Source of the DNA: Cordylochernes scorpioides
Lineage: Eukaryota; Arthropoda; Arachnida; Pseudoscorpiones; Chernetidae
Length of the DNA: 64,000 nt
NCBI GenBank assembly: GCA_030710605.1
Contig: CP092880.1
Location: 14,364,454-14,428,453 of the forward strand
Direction: 5' to 3'
Of the stretch, positions 43,795 through 54,639 are shown one piece after another. How positions within the stretch are numbered: position 1 is the stretch's first letter; each line of letters opens with the position of its first letter. Position numbers and translations under genes: made by a program. Below the pieces are notes generated by a model. That model saw only the letters and a program-made list of their open reading frames with translations. It ran no database searches and had not been told where the DNA came from.

Positions 43795-44021
43795 GCGGGA
43801 CGTTTCACAAGAGAGACATCCACGGCGCCAATTTATAATTGTAACTAATAGTATTTTAATTAAAACATTTTAAAAACACACAGTTTGGAACGGGACGTTT
43901 CACAAGAGTGACATCCATGGCGCCAATTTATAATTGTAACGATTAGTATTTGAATTAAAACGTTTTTAAAGTATATGCGCACTCGGGTAAAACCCGGGCG
44001 TTGCCCGGGCCATTCGTCTAG
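43795..44021 (+). mobile_element. Helitron-like 3' end with internal duplication
   Basis: A segment with CGGGACGTTTCACAAGAG, GGCGCCAATTTATAATTG is present twice (43795-43860 and 43890-43960), then hairpin, CATTCGT and CTAG (44018-44021) before T. Confidence 0.55.
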
Positions 44022-44729
44022 TATATATATATTATATTAATTTTAAAATATGTTTTTGAGTTTCTGCTCGATATTTTGGATCATGTTGAGGATTCTTGTA
44101 ATGGTGGTGCAGTCGTGGTTGAAAACTTGAAAAGATAATAATAAAAAGGTCTTGATCAGATATTGCTTTATTGAGCTGAGAAATGAATTCATATTAAAAA
44201 CATAATTTTGTACAAGTACAGCCTGGCTTAAGGCGTAAGAATAAAAAATATGAAAGACAAAAGAATATTTACATAATTACATATGGTTTGAGCCGACCAG
44301 CCGGGAAGAACAACAACAATGATTATTTATAAAGAAGGCGTGATCTCTGGCGGTCGATTAAAACAGAGTATTTATATCAATGAAATTATAACTTTAAATA
44401 AAATAACATTTTAACATATAACATTTTTAAATAAAATATTTCAATATAACATATATATATACAGTGGTACCTCGACATACGAGTTTAATTCGTTCCGCAA
44501 CCTTGCTCGTATCTTGAATTACTCGTATCTCGAAGCAAATTTCCCCATACAAAACAATTGAACTACCATTAATCCGTTCCAACCTCCAAAATATCACCCC
44601 AGTTATTTTTGTTACGTGGTTTTAAATAATAAAAACGTATATATAAATAGCAAATATTTATTACACAAAAACAAAAAAGAGAATGTAAAGAAATAAATTA
44701 GATATCCTCACTGGTCTTTGCCTTTTTCG

Positions 44730-44915
44730 CTACATTTTTCTCGCTTTCACCTGTACCCGTTTAGAAAAAAACATGTCCAAGGAGGTTTGTTTCTTCCTCC
44801 CTCTCAGAATGTTCCGGAAATGAATTAGGCAAGTGTCATTAAAAAGGTCAGATGCACGACCTGTTGCAACCTTTTCTGGGTGTTTTTTTCCACGAACTGT
44901 GAAACTCTCTCCCAC
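44730..44915 (-). pseudogene. Tigger transposase C-terminal fragment
   Basis: Frame with HPEKVATGRA, LFNDTCLIHFRNILRGRKKQ, TSLDMFF, matching the tail of Tigger1-like transposases. It is out of frame with the N-terminal fragment. Confidence 0.7.
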
Positions 44916-44931
44916 ATTCCTAAGATCTCCT

Positions 44932-45195
44932 TTATCTCACTTGTAGAAATAACCTCCTCCTCTGACTCCTCAAAACCAATGTAACCATCGTAAGGCCCTT
45001 AGCCGGCGTTACACTCTTTATCGACTCCTTCCGTTTAAGCACAGAACATATCATGGACGTACTACGGCCATACTGCCTCGACAAGTCAACAACTCGAACA
45101 CCTTGCTCATGTTTTTCTATTATTTCACGTTTTAATTCAATACTCATCATCTTTTTCTTAGCACTTGACTTTTTACAAACTTTCTTCCGATCCAT
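44932..45195 (-). pseudogene. Tigger transposase N-terminal (CENP-B HTH) fragment
   Basis: Starts MDRKKVCKKSSAKKK and contains ELKREIIEKHEQGVRVVDLS...GRSTSMICSVLKRKE, the first helix-turn-helix of the CENP-B/Tigger family. The upstream M at 45258 is outside the conserved part, so 45195 is chosen as the start. Confidence 0.75.
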
Positions 45196-45434
45196 GGTTA
45201 TAAAAATAAATGAACTAAAACTGTAAATGTAAACGCAACACAAAACACAACTTATCACAGCGGAAGCACGCTGCTAACTGATCGTGATGGCGCGACTGCG
45301 TGTTACTACCGAACCGACCGAACTCGTATCTCGAATTTCGCTCGTAACTAAAAGCAAAAAATCACTTGCTCGTCGGCTCGTATCTCGAAAAACTCGTATG
45401 TCGGGGCGCTCGTATGTCGAGGTACCACTGTATA

Positions 45435-46030
45435 TATATATTATTTTCACTGATGATTCGTGACAATATATATATAATTTTTAAAATGAAAATAATCAAA
45501 ATATTATGTTAAAATATAATATTTATATCTTTATTCATTTTTAATTTTTTGTAAACTTTGCTATTCAACTTTGTTCCAGGCTTTTTATATAATATTTATT
45601 AACTTGAAAATGTTATAGAAGGAGAGATAAATATAATATTGGTTTACAGAAATCATACTTCTTATCTTCCAATTGAAATAATGCTGAACTAGAAAAAGAG
45701 AAAGAGAGAGAGGGAGTTATATCTTTTTATTCTTCTTAGAAATTTAAGAGCTTATAACTAGAAAGAATTTGAAAAAAGTTTTTTTTACCATAAATTTGGA
45801 TTGTAAAGTTAGATGGTTTATGAAGATTAATGCCAGTTCTTTATGGTAATTTTATGGGAAGGAGTTATGGCCTGGCCGACAATAATAGGCGCCATGGTTC
45901 TGAATAACGGCGGCTATAGTTTGTTGGGGTTTGTCCTTGTTCTTTACGACGGTCTTCAGATGCTTTCCACCAAACACCTTCCAGTAGTGGTAGTTCTACT
46001 CTTCCTATAAACACTATGATATATGGCAAT
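45435..46030. other. AT-rich stretch, no gene seen
   Basis: A 62-codon minus ORF at 45865-46053 has no recognisable domain. Confidence 0.4.
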
Positions 46031-46039
46031 GCGTTTCTT

Positions 46040-46400
46040 TTAAATATCATCAAATATTATCTCTACAGACCTTACTGCAATGATATGAGTTATTGAATGA
46101 GAGGGCTTGGCTCATCAGTAGTGAACCCTCTCAGCGGTTTCGCCAAATTAAACACCCCTAAGCTGCCTTCCAAAGAAAATACAGGGTATATTCCAAACCA
46201 ATCCAATACAATAGAGCAGTCTAGTGATTAATTTGGCGAAACCGTTGAGAGGGTTCACTACTGATGAGCCAAAACCTCTCATTCAATAACTTATATCATT
46301 GCAGTAAGGTCTGTAGAGATCATATTTGATGATATTCAAAAGAAGCGCATTGCCAGTAAATTTATTCGTGTAAAAATTTAACGATAGATGGCAATTAAAT
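46040..46400. mobile_element. Foldback element, family E, diverged
   Basis: Arms AATGAGAGGG...CCTCTCATT and TTTGGCGAAACCG. Both arms carry GGCGAAACC followed by ACTACTGATGAGCCAA; the candidate stem UUUGGC/GCCAAA (or UUGGC/GCCAA) differs from that of the 36520 copy yet still pairs. Confidence 0.55.
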
Positions 46401-46449
46401 TTAATTTACTAGTATGATACATGTATTCATGATAAAACTATGAAAAATG

Positions 46450-46862
46450 TTTTAAAATATGAAAATATATTCTTACAATGAGTTTCTTTTTATTTCAAAA
46501 TGCTAGCTTTCAAGCGATAATTGCTCTTCAATTGGCTTAATAAAAAACATCGACTATATCTCACAAGAAATATTTACAAATGCATACAAGCGCAGCGTGG
46601 ATATTTACAACTGAAATTTTAAAATTGGAATTTAATTTAACAATGATATGGGATATTATATATATATATATATTATGGGAATTATCCCAAAACATTGTTA
46701 AATTTCATTTGAATTTTAAAATTTCAGTTGTAAATATCCATGCTGCGCTTGTATATATTTGTAAATATTTTTGTAATATATATTCCATGTTTTTTTATTA
46801 AGCCTGTTGAAGAGTATATCGCTTGAAAGCTAGCATTTAGAAATAAAAAGAAACTCATTGAG
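46450..46862. repeat. Long foldback (about 180-bp arms)
   Basis: TTTCTTTTTATTTCAAAATG, GCTAGCTTTCAAGCGATAA and ATTTACAACTGAAATTTTAA on the left recur inverted on the right, with a centre of about 40 bp at 46645-46690 containing TATATATATATA. Arms are imperfect. Confidence 0.75.
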
Positions 46863-47267
46863 GGAAAGTAGAAAATATAGTTTTTATTTGAAAACAAACA
46901 AGTGCTACGTGTATTAAATAAAATAATCCCCGTCTAATGGTTATTTCTATTTATCTACTACTTTTTAAAACGTGGTACATTCGCTTCATCAATAATTAAT
47001 GCTGAGAAATGATAGAAAAAAACAAAGTAAAATCATTAGATGATAATTCTCTCAATAATTAGGTTAGGTTGAATTAAAAGGCATTTTTAAAACTCAATAA
47101 TGAGCGATAAAACTGGGTAAATTTTCAATACTAAAATTTTTATTCATGGCACTAATACACACACACACAAAAGAAAATTAAATTGATTAAAACAGATCAC
47201 AATGAAACTTGGTTATTTCAGATGTGTGGGATTTAGTGCGTGTATGTAAATAGAGATTCGATTTAAA

Positions 47268-48604
47268 CTGCTGGCCACCGTAAATGCAACACCCTGAAAG
47301 AAGCATGCAAATAACATGAAATTTACAACATGCATTAGCGTAGGTGAGATATGCAAATGATTAGAATTTCAGCGCAGATATCAGGTTCGGCAATTGTGTT
47401 GTTCTTTTGTTTAAAAAAATAACGGTCAATTATGCCTCGAAGAAAGCGGCGATCATCTTTTGATCAAGTATCCGAGTTCGACAGAGGAAGGATAGTGGCC
47501 TACCGAGATTGTGGAATATCTTTCAGGAATATCGGTAGTCATGTTGGACGAAACCAAACAACTGTAATGCGGATATGTGATCGTTGGATGCAGGAAGGTA
47601 CGACGGACCGACGTGTTCGATCGCATCCACCTCAGTACACCACTTCACGTGCTGAGAGGCAAATTGTGCGCATGGCAGTGACAGATCGCTCAGTCACATC
47701 ACGAACAGTGGCACATCACATTCAGTCTGTAACGCATCATCCAGTGTCTGCGCGTACCATTCGACGCCGTTTACAGCAGAGTGGTCTGTCCGCAAGACGT
47801 CCATTGCTTCGACTACCCTTGATGCAGAACCACAGACGTCTCCGCCGCCAATGGTGCGATGAAAGAAGGATGTGGACGGCAGAATGGAATTAAATTGTCT
47901 TTACTGACGAGTCACGCATCTGTCTGCAACACCACGATGGTTGGATTTGAGTCTGGAGACACCGTGGAGAGAGGATGCTAAACAGCTGCGTTATACACCG
48001 CCAAACTGGTCCTGCACCGGGTATTATGGTATGGGGCGGTATTGGATATCACTCTCGCACTCCTCTAGTACGCATTGCCGGTACTTTAAACAGCCAACGC
48101 TACATTTCCGAGGTGTTGGAGCCAATTGTCCTTCCTTACCTTCAGGGCTTGTCCACGGCCATATCTCAACAGGATAAGGCGCAACCACACGTGGCACGCA
48201 TTGTCCAAAGGTTCTTTGTCAATCTCCAGATTGAATTGCTACCCTGGCCGGCTCGCTCTCCGGATCTTTCCCCGACAGAAAACATATGGTCCATGGTTGC
48301 TCAACGATTGACCCTAATTACATCCCTATCTGCCACACCAGATAAACTTTGGCGAGGTGTGGAAGCTGCTTGGTCTGCTGTAGCCCAAGAACACATCCAA
48401 AGTCTCTTTGAATCAATGCCGAGGCGTGTGGCAGCGGTGATCTCCAACAATGATGGTTACTCTGGCTACTGATTATGGCAGGAACCACACTTCGCAGAAG
48501 TCTATAAATTTAACCATTTGATACTTGGTCAACATGTTATCTAAAAATATTTTTGTTGTGATATCTCTTGTCTTTCTTGGGGTTTCAATTTGAGTGGCCA
48601 AGCA
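47268..48604 (+). mobile_element. Tc1-type transposon with decayed ends
   Basis: Left end CTGCTGGCCACCGTAAATGC; the right end is a diverged inverse (GTTTCAATTTGAGTGGCCAA). One transposase gene lies inside. Confidence 0.7.
47432..48472 (+). pseudogene. Tc1-family transposase, two nonsense mutations
   Basis: A single frame from MPRRKRRSSFDQ to NNDGYSGY, interrupted by in-frame TAA (47891-47893) and TGA in the DGWI-stop-VWRHRG segment; no frameshift. N-terminal paired-type HTH (FDRGRIVAY, NQTTVMRICDRW), then the DDE domain: FTDES, QDKAQPH and SPTENIW, with 34 residues between the second Asp and Glu (DD34E). The usual Asn after the second Asp is Lys here. Length (about 346 codons) is normal for Tc1. 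It cuts and pastes at TA sites in active relatives; this copy is dead. Confidence 0.9.
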
Positions 48605-48764
48605 TGGCCCGGAATAAGTCTATCTACATTCTAATATAGAGGAAGGCCTTCACTTGCTCTTAAATTTGAAAACTGCCATTAAAGGCGAATAAACATACTT
48701 AGCGGCATATGGATTCTGAAGGCGAGGGGGAACACCACGGCATAATTTTAACCATTTTTTTTTT

Positions 48765-48915
48765 TGCGTATCCTTAGTACACGTGGTACAGGCCATGATA
48801 ATCATGGTGGGTAGAAGTAGGCGACTGCATAAAGCACTGTAAAAAGCAGTTCGACTTTGCACTTACAGATGTGCCAGAGCCTCGTTTGGTTACTTGCACT
48901 CGCTGCTGGTGGGGT
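48765..48915 (-). mobile_element. tRNA-derived SINE, 5'-truncated
   Basis: Shares CCACGTGTACTAAGGATACGC next to an A tail with 21677-21988; the tRNA-like head is missing. Confidence 0.6.
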
Positions 48916-48925
48916 TGGATTTTCT

Positions 48926-49270
48926 TAGTGCCGGCTGATTTCTGATTGGCTGACCAACCTTGACTGTCCTGGAAAGATCTACTCCGGAATATATAGGGAT
49001 GAGGAACTCATGCCAGGGGGTAGAAGAACGAAGCTACGTGGTGTACTCCAAGAAAACGCGAGCTGCTGTCTCAAGAGGTCACTCTGGTGCTTACTGCCGA
49101 AGCTGGTGTACTTCGTGAAAGATTCTAGAAGGTTCTACAGACTTCTGTCTCCTGTTCTACTCCTGCTTTCCTTCACTGTGCTGCAGTTGGTGAGTTTGTA
49201 ACTGCTGTTTTCTTTGTTGTTGTTTTATTTTGCACTTTTCAGTAATTCTCTTATTGATTAGGCTTAAATA
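48926..49270 (+). promoter_or_regulatory. Duplicated promoter-like module, copy 1
   Basis: GATTGGCTGACCAACC (CCAAT-box type, ATTGG at 48945), then TATATA at 48990 exactly 45 bp later, CTCATG-CCAG leader, and AATAAA at about 49266. The same layout occurs at 54352. Promoter and poly(A) signal within 300 bp resemble a solo LTR; TG...CA ends are not evident. Confidence 0.4.
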
Positions 49271-49279
49271 AAGTCCTAA

Positions 49280-50240
49280 AGATCCTTTGTACCCATGGAA
49301 GTGATTCTTTATCAACCAATAACGCAACAATATTATATTCCATACTTACACAGCCAAAACATAAATTGAAAATTATCTACCAAAATACAATTGTATGACT
49401 TACTACGGTATTCAAGAGAAGGATGTACATTGGAATTACCATTGTTTCAGGATTTAGAAGGTATGATAAATTGGCAGTCTCATATTGCCTATCAACGTAA
49501 CAAATCAAAGATTTACAACATGCTCTATGATTCATTTACTGATGAGAGCTTCCTCTTCTTGAAATGTCGTTGGAAAATTTTGAGAATATCCTCATAAACA
49601 AAAGAGAATATGACTGAAGAACAACCAGTAGCAGCTATTTCTCAACGTCATGGCTGTATATATAACGGATTACTTATTCATTAATCTCTATCTTTGTAAT
49701 CCAAGACGTGTCTATAGAAGTTGAGATGTCTTCATAAAATGAAAATTTTGTTGGTATTGTACCTGCGCTAAATTTTTGGCGCAACCTCCACAAAATGTTG
49801 AGGTCATTGATAGGAGTGAATATTTACTAAAGAAGGAATAAACAATCAATAAATAAGGAAGGTAATCTATTGTTTTCAATCCATAGAAAAGATCATAGAT
49901 TGAAGATCTCCAGCAAGAAGTAATGGAAAGTTAAAATGCTGAACACGTGATGCAACTAAGTGGATCGCTGAAGACTGGGCTGTTGGCAATTGGCCCAGAT
50001 AAAACACGTGATTTCCCCAGAGGACGCCCCTCCTCTTTAAAATAATGCAATCATTCTCTTCGGATCCCCCCCTAGTTAAATAAGATTTTAGATTTGAACT
50101 TTTATTTTGTTTTCTTCGGTTGCCATTTGAAGGTTAAACTATTCCTCTTGTGCCCAGGTAGGATTCTATGTACGATGTTATGTGGCATCTATGCATCAAT
50201 GCCTAGTTATTTCTTCTTCTGTTATGTCAGAACATAGATA
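49280..50240. other. No supported gene
   Basis: A 68-codon ORF (49391-49597) has no recognised domain; the rest is AT-rich. Confidence 0.4.
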
Positions 50241-50261
50241 GTCATTATATATATAAATGTC

Positions 50262-51484
50262 AGAGCACAGAGAAGGATATACCATTATGGAAACCATAGC
50301 AGAGAAGGATATAACATTCTGGCAACCAGAGCAGAGAAGCGCATAACATTCTGGAAATCAGAGCAGAGAAGTACATAACATTCTGGAAACCAGAGCAGAG
50401 AAGTACATAACATTCTGGAAACCAGAGCAGAGAAGGACATAACATTCTGGAAACCAGAGCAGAGAAGTACATAAAATTCTGGCAACCAGAGCAGAGAAGG
50501 ATATAACATTATGGAAACCAGAGCAGAGAAGGACATAACATTCTGGAAACCAGAGCAGAGAAGGATATAACATTATGGAAACCAGAGCAGAGGAGAACAT
50601 AACATTCTGGAAACCAGAGCAGAGAAGTATAAAACATTATGGAAACCAGAGCAGAGAAGTACATAACATTCTGGAAACCAGAGCAGAGAAGGACATAACA
50701 TTCTGGAAACCAGAGCAGAGAAGGACATAACATTCTGGAAACCAGAGCAGAGAAGGACATAACATTCTGGAAACCAGAGCAGAGAAGGAAATAACATTCT
50801 GGAAACCAGAGCAGAGAAGGACATAACATTCTGGAAACCAGAGCAGAGAAGGATATAACATTATGGAAACCAGAGCAGAGAAGGATATAACATTATGGAA
50901 ACCATAGCAGAGAAGAACATAACATTCTGGAAACCAGAGCAGAGAAGGACATAACATTATGGAAACCAGAGCAGAGAAGGACATAACATTCTGGAAACCA
51001 GAGCAGAGAAGGACATAACATTCTGGAAACCAGAGCAGAGAAGGACATAACATTCTGGAAACCAGAGCAGAGAAGGACATAACATTCTGGAAACCAGAGC
51101 AGAGAAGGACATAACATTCTGGAAACCAGAGCAGAGAAGGACATAACATTCTGGAAACCAGAGCAGAGAAGGACATAACATTCTGGAAACCAGAGCAGAG
51201 AAGGACATAACATTCTGGCAACCAGAGCAGAGAAGGACATAACATTCTGGAAACCAAACAGAGAAGGACATAACATTCTGGAAACCAGAGCAGAGAAAGA
51301 CATAACATTCTGGAAACCAGAGCAGAGGAGGACATTACATTCTTAAAACCAGAGCAGAGCAGGACATAACATTCTGGCAACCAGAGCAGAGAAGGACATA
51401 ACATTCTGGAAACCAGAGCAGAGAAGGAAATAACATTCTGGAAACCAGAGCAGAGAAGGACATAACATTCTGGAAGCCAGAGAA
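50262..51484. repeat. 32-bp minisatellite, about 38 units
   Basis: Unit GAGAAGGACATAACATTCTG followed by GAAACCAGAGCA, very homogeneous in 50950-51240 and more variable at the edges. Minus-strand ORFs of up to 255 codons are repeat artefacts. Confidence 0.95.
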
Positions 51485-51714
51485 TAAATATACCTTCTTT
51501 CTATAAGAAAAGGTATAGGAAGAGATTTCATTATAGATGCTAGAGAAGGGAGAAATGTTTGTTCTATTTGCCATAGCAAAGACATTGAATTCTGGATATC
51601 ATATCAGGGAAAGACATTCCATTATATATACCAGAGCAGAGAAAGACATATCATTGTATATGCCACAAAAAAAGAAACATCAAGGCAAAAATACAGGAGT
51701 CAACATTCCATCAT

Positions 51715-51981
51715 TGGTATCTGAACCAAAGGCCTGGAGCTATTCTGGAATGTGGGATGAACCGACAAGCAGCAACCTGTATCTCCAGGCTCAAAACTGG
51801 CCATACAAGACTGCTCTTTTTCCAGGATGGTGTAAAGACCTTCCAACAATGCATCATCTACAGGACCAGAGAGGCCTCACCGGACCACCTCTTGAAATGT
51901 ATAGGAGCCTCAAGACAGGACCCCAACCCTACCAAGATAGTGAATTTGATCAATCAATATAGTCTACATGACCTTGTATAG
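51715..51981 (+). pseudogene. LINE ORF2 C-terminal fragment
   Basis: Frame with CISRLKTGHTRLL, FFQDGVKTFQQC, ASPDHLLKCIGAS and LINQYSLHDLV, ending TAG. The S-x-L-x-TGH and HxxxxC pattern is typical of the region after RNase H in arthropod LINEs. The upstream part is lost in minisatellite-like sequence. Confidence 0.6.
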
Positions 51982-52299
51982 TTATACAATGGAATAATAA
52001 TTAAAATAAAATCTATATGCCAGAGCAGAAAAAGACATTGCTTTCTTTATCGGAGCAGGGAAAGACATGACACAAGACACTGAATGCTGACATATAAAAG
52101 TGGTGTATATCCCGGTGTGGTATAGAAAGGGAAGAATTGGTAAAACTGAGACTTAGAGGTTAAAACTACGAAAGAGAAAATTTCAGAAATATATTAAATG
52201 ATAATATACCTTTTAAAAGCTCTTGAAACAGCTCAAAACATGCATTTTAACTGCCTGACATATTCTTTTTCACTATTATTCTTTCTCGATGCATTCATA

Positions 52300-52520
52300 T
52301 TAGCGTACTTACGCAAATTAGGCATAAAAAATCCATTTCTTGATTTTTCAAAAAGCCTCTAGTACCAGCCTTTTTGGTCGTTAAGGAAGGGCCTCACCAT
52401 GCTGATGAAGGCTAACAGTCCAAAACGCATACATATTTGGCTTTTCTTGATTCATCACAAGAAAATGAGTCAGAAAATATATTGGAATAAAGTTCAAATT
52501 AATGTTTATTCTCTATTTAT
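52300..52520 (+). mobile_element. Family D fragment with decayed hammerhead
   Basis: CUGAUGA at 52402-52408 followed by GGCU AACA GUCC, then AAAAC in place of GAAAC, and TTTTCTTGATTCATCA as in other copies. Core G12 is lost and stem II is weakened; predicted inactive. Confidence 0.5.
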
Positions 52521-52839
52521 TTCAAAGGATGACGCTTTTCTATATAAAAATCTTATAAAACGGTTCGGGAAATGTGTCTTTTTATTTATAGAAAGAAGTA
52601 TTCTCTTCTTTTACCGAATTATATTTATATCAGACCTTTGAATGGACGTTGAAATGTAATAATAATGGAAATAATAATTGAATACTGTATTAAGAATATA
52701 TCGGATTCAAGATCTTTATATTTATGTTATCGTGGTTCTGTCTTAAATCGAAAATCAAATGAAAGAGATAATAGTTACCCAATTTGTCACAGCACACGGA
52801 AAATTCCAGAAATACTTACATTATTGAGGTCTATTAGAA

Positions 52840-53022
52840 ACACCAAATTGTTCCTGCGGAGAAACTGAACAAACTGCTCTTCACCTTATCTATGACTGTC
52901 TGAACTTTACAGAAGTGAGACATCGTTTGTTCCCTGATTTAAATGATCTAACTCTTTCACCCCAGCCACTTTGTCTATATAAATTTTATGTACTCTGTAG
53001 AATAATACATGTAAATATGTAA
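52840..53022 (+). pseudogene. LINE ORF2 C-terminal zinc-knuckle fragment
   Basis: TPNCSCGETEQTALHLIYDC matches the C-x-CG-x-x-EQT-x-x-H-x-x-x-x-C motif at the end of several LINE proteins; it then runs to TAA through FTEVRHRLFPDL. Confidence 0.65.
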
Positions 53023-53159
53023 ATATTTAATTCTAAGTTCTAATTTGTTTGTTGTTTTGTTTCCTCTGTAATAGACGCAAATATTTCAATATCGCTCCTG
53101 GTTGATTAATAAATTATTTTAAAATATGAAAGAGATACTGCTTTAAAATATACTCAATA

Positions 53160-53280
53160 TACTATTAAGTCATTATATAGTAAAAAGGTATATATTGGAT
53201 TAAATAAAATATTTATTGCCAATATTTCGGTTGGCTGAATGCCAACCTTTATCGAGGTATTACATTTTTGTATATTTATA
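53160..53280 (+). mobile_element. Family G fragment
   Basis: AAAAAGGTATATATTGGATT, AATATTTCGGTTGGCTGAAT and CCTTTATCGAGGTATTAC, as in the left arm of 28998-29265. Confidence 0.45.
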
Positions 53281-53572
53281 TTAAGTATTTATAAAATTTT
53301 GGTTCAACTTTTTGAAAGGAGTATAAATGATGGTTTGTGGAAAACATGAAGGAATCTAGATGTTTAAATAGAGAATTTGATGGATAGCTTTAATTATTTC
53401 TGATAACCCTGCTCCCAGAAGTCCTCCTCTACGTGGCGGGCGGGAGAAGCAGCACAAGTAAGAGACTGCCCTGTAGTACGGTGTCGTGAGCCCCGAGCCG
53501 CTACGGTAACCGTGAACTCCAGGGAATCAACAGGGATAGGTGGATATATAGATAAGCATATCGTTCTGGTAA

Positions 53573-53705
53573 TAGATCAATCCATATTTAAATATTTAGA
53601 TAATAAAAAGGCATATATTGGATTGAATACAAATATTTACCTTTATTATTCAATCCAATATATATATTTTTATTATCCGAAGATTCATTTATGGACTGAT
53701 CTATT
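53573..53705. mobile_element. Short family G foldback
   Basis: TAGATCAATCCAT...GATAATAAAAAGGCATATAT on the left inverted on the right; the centre reads AATACAAATATTTACCTT. Confidence 0.55.
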
Positions 53706-54351
53706 TTCAGCAAGAACAATGAAAAGACTTTCAATCAACAGTTGGAATTTACTTACATTTTAACCAGAGGTTTCTCGCTGTAGGTATAATTCCAACATCT
53801 TTAATTTTAATAGATCCTGTTCGCACAAATATTTCTAAAAAATATAATTTGAAAGGGGAAACTTTTAAATGCCACAGAATAAAAAATCATTCATAATTTA
53901 AACAAATTAAATTGAATTTTAACAATTAACACTTAAATTGAAAGAATTTAAATAATCAAGTATTTAGATATTAATTGTCAAACGAAGCTATTCGCAACAA
54001 TCAATAATAATGAGAAAATACAATTGGCTGCAAAATAATACAACTCCTACCAATGTTACCAAAATACCGTTATCAATATTTCTAATCAATTAATAACACC
54101 CGAAATTACGACACTTCTATATCAAACGGCCAGGCAAATAAATCATTTTATTCAATACAATATATGCCTTTTTATATATGCAGATAAACATATAAGCTAT
54201 TTAAAGACTAAAATTAAACAAATAACTATTTTGCATATTTTGGAATTATAAAATTTTAATAATTAGTATATTGTCAGGTAGAATTAAACAAATCGCTCAT
54301 TCCAGAATATAATGTTTCAGAACGTTCAAGAATAATGTTGAAAAATCGGAG

Positions 54352-54620
54352 AACAACTGATTGGCCAATCTAAAGCGATTGCGCAAGGCTTAGCGCTGGC
54401 AGCTTTCTGATTGGCTGACCAACCATGACCGTTCTGGAAAGATCTACTCCGGGATATATAGGGATGAGAAACTCATCCCAGAGAGAAGAAAGAGAAGAAG
54501 AACGAAGCTACATGGTGTACTCCAAGCAAGCTGCTGTCTCAAGAGGTCGGACTGCTGCTTACCGCCGACGCCGGTGTACTTCTTGGAATATTGACATGAA
54601 GGCCTACAGGGAACTCTGAA
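54352..54620 (+). promoter_or_regulatory. Duplicated promoter-like module, copy 2
   Basis: GATTGGCTGACCAACC with ATTGG at 54410 and TATATA at 54455 (45-bp spacing as in copy 1), GATCTACTCCGG just before the TATA box, and a shared leader CGAAGCTACrTGGTGTACTC. A 64-codon ORF at 54425-54619 begins upstream of the predicted start and is probably not translated. Confidence 0.4.
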
Positions 54621-54639
54621 ATGTGGTTGAGTATCGGGG

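Larger units (their letters stand above)
44462..45430 (-). mobile_element. pogo/Tigger element, internally deleted
   Basis: TIRs CAGTGGTACCTCGACATACG and CGTATGTCGAGGTACCACTG at the ends, TA target duplication on both sides. Inside are only the transposase N-terminus and C-terminus; the DDE core is deleted. Confidence 0.85.

Noticed and set aside
50637..51404. 255-codon minus-strand ORF
   Set aside because: Product of the second 32-bp minisatellite; all three frames are open.
50262..51484. CRISPR array (32-bp repeats)
   Set aside because: Units are directly adjacent with no unique spacers, and the context is eukaryotic transposon-rich DNA.
52380..52440. Functional hammerhead at 52402
   Set aside because: GAAA is AAAA and stem II pairing is weakened; treated as decayed.
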